DNA from: an uncultured Collinsella sp.
GTDB lineage: Bacteria; Actinomycetota; Coriobacteriia; Coriobacteriales; Coriobacteriaceae
Assembly (NCBI GenBank): GCA_900754385.1
Contig: CAAECP010000185.1
Location: forward strand, 1 to 7,609
Reading direction: 5' to 3'
Length of the DNA stretch: 7,609 bases
Shown here: positions 6,165 to 7,609 of the stretch, one piece after another
How positions within the stretch are numbered: position 1 is the first letter of the stretch
Layout: each line of letters begins with the position of its first letter
Notes under the pieces: generated by a model
The model's database searches: none
The model's input: only the letters and a program-made list of their open reading frames with translations
What the model was told of the DNA's origin: nothing
Made by a program: the position numbers and the translations under genes

Positions 6165-6170
6165 TCCTTA
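6165..6170 (-). promoter_or_regulatory. Ribosome binding site deciding the ridA start
   Basis: AAGGAG on the minus strand lies about 6-7 nt before the ATG at 6157. It excludes the 62-codon upstream extension of the open frame, which has no family similarity. Confidence 0.75.
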
Positions 6171-6245
6171 CGATCAGATAGAGAGCGTGAGCGCGGCGTT
6201 CGCACCGGGAGGCACAGTTCGGTCTGAACACCGCGCTTGATTGGG

Positions 6246-6274
6246 ATAGTACTCAAGATTTCTGTTTGATGCAA
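6246..6274 (-). promoter_or_regulatory. Promoter of ridA
   Basis: On the minus strand, TTGCAT (-35, 6269-6274) and TACTAT (-10, 6246-6251, 4/6) are spaced by 17 nt, with transcription expected near 6239 and an 80-nt leader. The -35 matches consensus only in TTG. The surrounding sequence is AT-rich compared with the neighbouring genes. Confidence 0.55.
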
Positions 6275-6300
6275 GAATATTATCAGCTTGCGAGAATATT
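6270..6300. repeat. Direct repeat TGCRAGAATATT at the ridA -35 region
   Basis: TGCAAGAATATT (6270-6281) and TGCGAGAATATT (6289-6300) are 11/12 identical, 19 bp apart start to start, and each ends in the palindrome AATATT. GCAAG (6271-6275) and CTTGC (6287-6291) also form an inverted pair across them. The first copy overlaps the ridA -35 box. This is a candidate operator; the binding protein is unknown. Confidence 0.4.
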
Positions 6301-6418
6301 TTATCGCCCAACGGTTTCCCCGAACCGCTGAACGGTTCTCCACGAGGTCAGCCAGCCCAAGCTGCTGAAGACTTTATCCCGCTTGGAGCACGGGCATCGC
6401 CTGCCGCAACGGCACCAC

Positions 6419-6424
6419 TATACT
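6419..6424 (+). promoter_or_regulatory. Probable -10 box of the U32-family gene
   Basis: TATACT matches TATAAT at 5 of 6 positions and lies 32 nt before the ATG at 6457. No good -35 is seen 16-18 nt upstream, so the promoter would need an activator or be weak. Confidence 0.35.
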
Positions 6425-6456
6425 TTTGAATATCTGAGCATTTTGAAAGGCAGGAT

Positions 6457-7609
6457 ATGACCGCAACCGCCAGTCGAACCACCAACCGCAGACCCGAGCT
6501 TTTGGCGCCCGCCGGAGGGCCCGAGCCCTTTGCCGCCGCACTCGCCGCCGGGGCAGACGCCATCTACTGCGGCATGGGCAGCTTCAACGCCCGCCGCAAG
6601 GCCACCAACTTTACCGACGAGGCCTTTGAGCAGGCCTGCCGCGCCGCGCATCTAGCCGGGTCGCGCGTCTACGTCACGGTCAACATCGTCATCAAGCAGT
6701 CCGAGATGAGCGATGCGCTGCAGCTCATCCATCGCTGCTCCACGCTGGGCGCCGACGCCTTCATTATCCAGGACTGGGGCCTGTTCTTTGAGGTCAAGCG
6801 CACCATGCCCGGCATCGAGACGCACATCTCGACCCAGGCGAACATCCACGACGACCGCGGAACCCTTTGGTGCCGCGAGCAGGGCGCCGACCGCGTGACT
6901 CTCTCGCGCGAGCTCTCCATCGACGAGATCGCCGCCATCCACGACGCCGCGCCCGATGTTGACCTTGAGGTCTTTAGCCATGGCGCCATCTGCTTTTGCT
7001 ACTCGGGTCTGTGCCTGCTGTCGAGCTTTGCCATGGCGGGACGATCGGCCAACCGCGGCATGTGCGCTCAGCCCTGTCGCCTGCCTTACGAGCTGATCGA
7101 CGAGAGCGGCCGCTCGCTCTCCCCTGCCGGTCGCGAGCGCGCGCTGTGCCCGCGCGACACCAACACGTCGCAGCTTGTTCGCCGTCTGTATGACGCCGGC
7201 GCCGCATCGCTCAAGCTCGAGGGCCGCATGAAGGCCCCCGATTACGTGTATTCCATCGTCGACGTGTATCGCCATCAGATTGATGACATGCTGGCCGATG
7301 TTTCGACCTCTAGGGATGAAGAGGCCGCCCGCCAGCGCCAGCTCAAGCGCTGCTTTAACCGCGACTTTACGCACGCCTATCAGGACGGTACCTCGGGTGA
7401 CGAGATGATGAGCTACGAGCGCTCCAACAACCGCGGCCAGATCGTGGGCACGGTGCTTGGTAGCCGCCTGGCCAACCGCGATGTGCGCGGGCTCAAGCCC
7501 GACGACCGCCGTCGCCGCGCTGCCATCGCCCGCATTGAGCTGTTTGAGCCCGTGGGCAAGGGCGACCTGCTGGAACTTCGTCACGATAACGAGTTCGACC
7601 AGTTCCTTA
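6457..7609 (+). CDS. Peptidase U32 family protein (collagenase-like / RNA-hydroxylation type), N-terminal 384 aa
   Basis: The frame is open from the ATG at 6457 to the right edge, so the gene is cut off after 384 codons; AAAGG/AGGA precedes the ATG. It starts with the U32 N-terminus 'PELLAPAGGPEPFAAALAAGADAIYCG' (split at residues 13-39). It contains 'NIVIKQSE' and 'HISTQANIHD', and matches the U32 signature: 'EVFSHGAICFCYSGLCLLSS' at 171-190. Cys179, Cys186 and Cys203, with Cys207 or Cys231, fit the Fe-S ligand set known from family members. 'RGMCAQPCRLPYEL' (200-213) and 'LKLEGRMK' follow in the usual order. Well-studied relatives (RlhA, TrhP/YegQ, UbiU/UbiV) carry out oxygen-independent or prephenate-dependent hydroxylation of rRNA, tRNA or quinone precursors; proteolysis is doubtful. 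Which subgroup this one belongs to cannot be decided from the part seen. It is divergent from ridA and probably functionally separate from the purine genes. Confidence 0.92.
   Translation, partial: MTATASRTTNRRPELLAPAGGPEPFAAALAAGADAIYCGMGSFNARRKATNFTDEAFEQACRAAHLAGSRVYVTVNIVIKQSEMSDALQLIHRCSTLGADAFIIQDWGLFFEVKRTMPGIETHISTQANIHDDRGTLWCREQGADRVTLSRELSIDEIAAIHDAAPDVDLEVFSHGAICFCYSGLCLLSSFAMAGRSANRGMCAQPCRLPYELIDESGRSLSPAGRERALCPRDTNTSQLVRRLYDAGAASLKLEGRMKAPDYVYSIVDVYRHQIDDMLADVSTSRDEEAARQRQLKRCFNRDFTHAYQDGTSGDEMMSYERSNNRGQIVGTVLGSRLANRDVRGLKPDDRRRRAAIARIELFEPVGKGDLLELRHDNEFDQFL

Larger units (their letters stand above)
6158..6456. other. 299-bp divergent spacer between ridA and the U32-family gene
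   Basis: No gene is supported. In addition to the ridA promoter and direct repeat, it holds a set of competing repeats: CGGTTT (6312-6317), GAACCG (6322-6327) and CGGTTC (6333-6338). The middle one can pair with either neighbour. A weak CCAAGC/GCTTGG pair lies at 6357-6386, and a probable -10 for the plus-strand gene is at 6419-6424. Confidence 0.45.

Noticed and set aside
6158..6343. 62-residue N-terminal extension of RidA
   Set aside because: It covers the ridA promoter and leader, has no family similarity, and the proper ribosome binding site lies before the ATG at 6157.
6652..7584. 310-codon minus-strand open frame opposite the U32-family gene
   Set aside because: The plus strand has a full U32 signature and intact reading frame; the minus frame is an antisense shadow without motif or start signal.
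1..7609. CRISPR arrays, tRNA/rRNA genes, insertion sequences or attachment sites
   Set aside because: No regularly spaced repeats, tRNA-like cloverleaf, transposase motifs or flanking target duplications were seen on either strand.

Overview
The window is high-GC DNA with short spacers, strong AAGGAG/AGGAG-type Shine-Dalgarno sequences and a heavy bias to C/G in third codon positions. Together with the gene set, this suggests a gut anaerobe of the Coriobacteriia (Collinsella-like). The assignment rests on overall feel and gene content, not on a marker gene.

Layout. Positions 1-4658 hold three minus-strand genes that read leftward in the order NCS2-type purine permease (3264-4658), ssnA amidohydrolase (1713-3068) and the N-terminal half of ygfK (1-1563, running off the left edge). 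The 195-bp and 149-bp spacers between them are full of inverted repeats without U-tracts. Positions 4659-5010 are a 352-bp AT-richer divergent control region. It carries a good sigma-A-type promoter for the permease operon, overlapped by a Fur-box-like sequence, plus an inverted repeat that could be an operator. Positions 5011-5667 encode a plus-strand regulator with a YheO/DauR-type PAS domain and a C-terminal HTH, starting at GTG. A near-perfect bidirectional terminator (5712-5750) separates it from a convergent, separately promoted ridA gene (5780-6157, minus). After a 299-bp divergent spacer, a peptidase-U32-family gene (6457 onward, plus) runs off the right edge.

How it fits together. 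YgfK, SsnA and a xanthine/urate-type NCS2 permease are hallmark members of the anaerobic purine (xanthine/uric acid) degradation clusters known from E. coli, clostridia and other gut bacteria, usually near molybdenum hydroxylases and YgeX/YgeY/YgeW/HyuA-type proteins. The permease would import the purine, SsnA would hydrolyse a ring or amidine-type intermediate, and YgfK would act as an Fe-S/flavin redox protein. The divergently encoded PAS-HTH protein is the natural candidate regulator. RidA clears reactive enamines/imines such as 2-aminoacrylate. YgeX-type ammonia-lyases of this pathway can release these, but ridA has its own promoter and the link is an inference. The U32 gene is probably unrelated housekeeping RNA modification.

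The most interesting points are the Fur-like box lying on the permease promoter, the loss of two normally acidic NCS2 transport residues in the permease (both Gln here), and the densely folded 195-nt leader ahead of ssnA.
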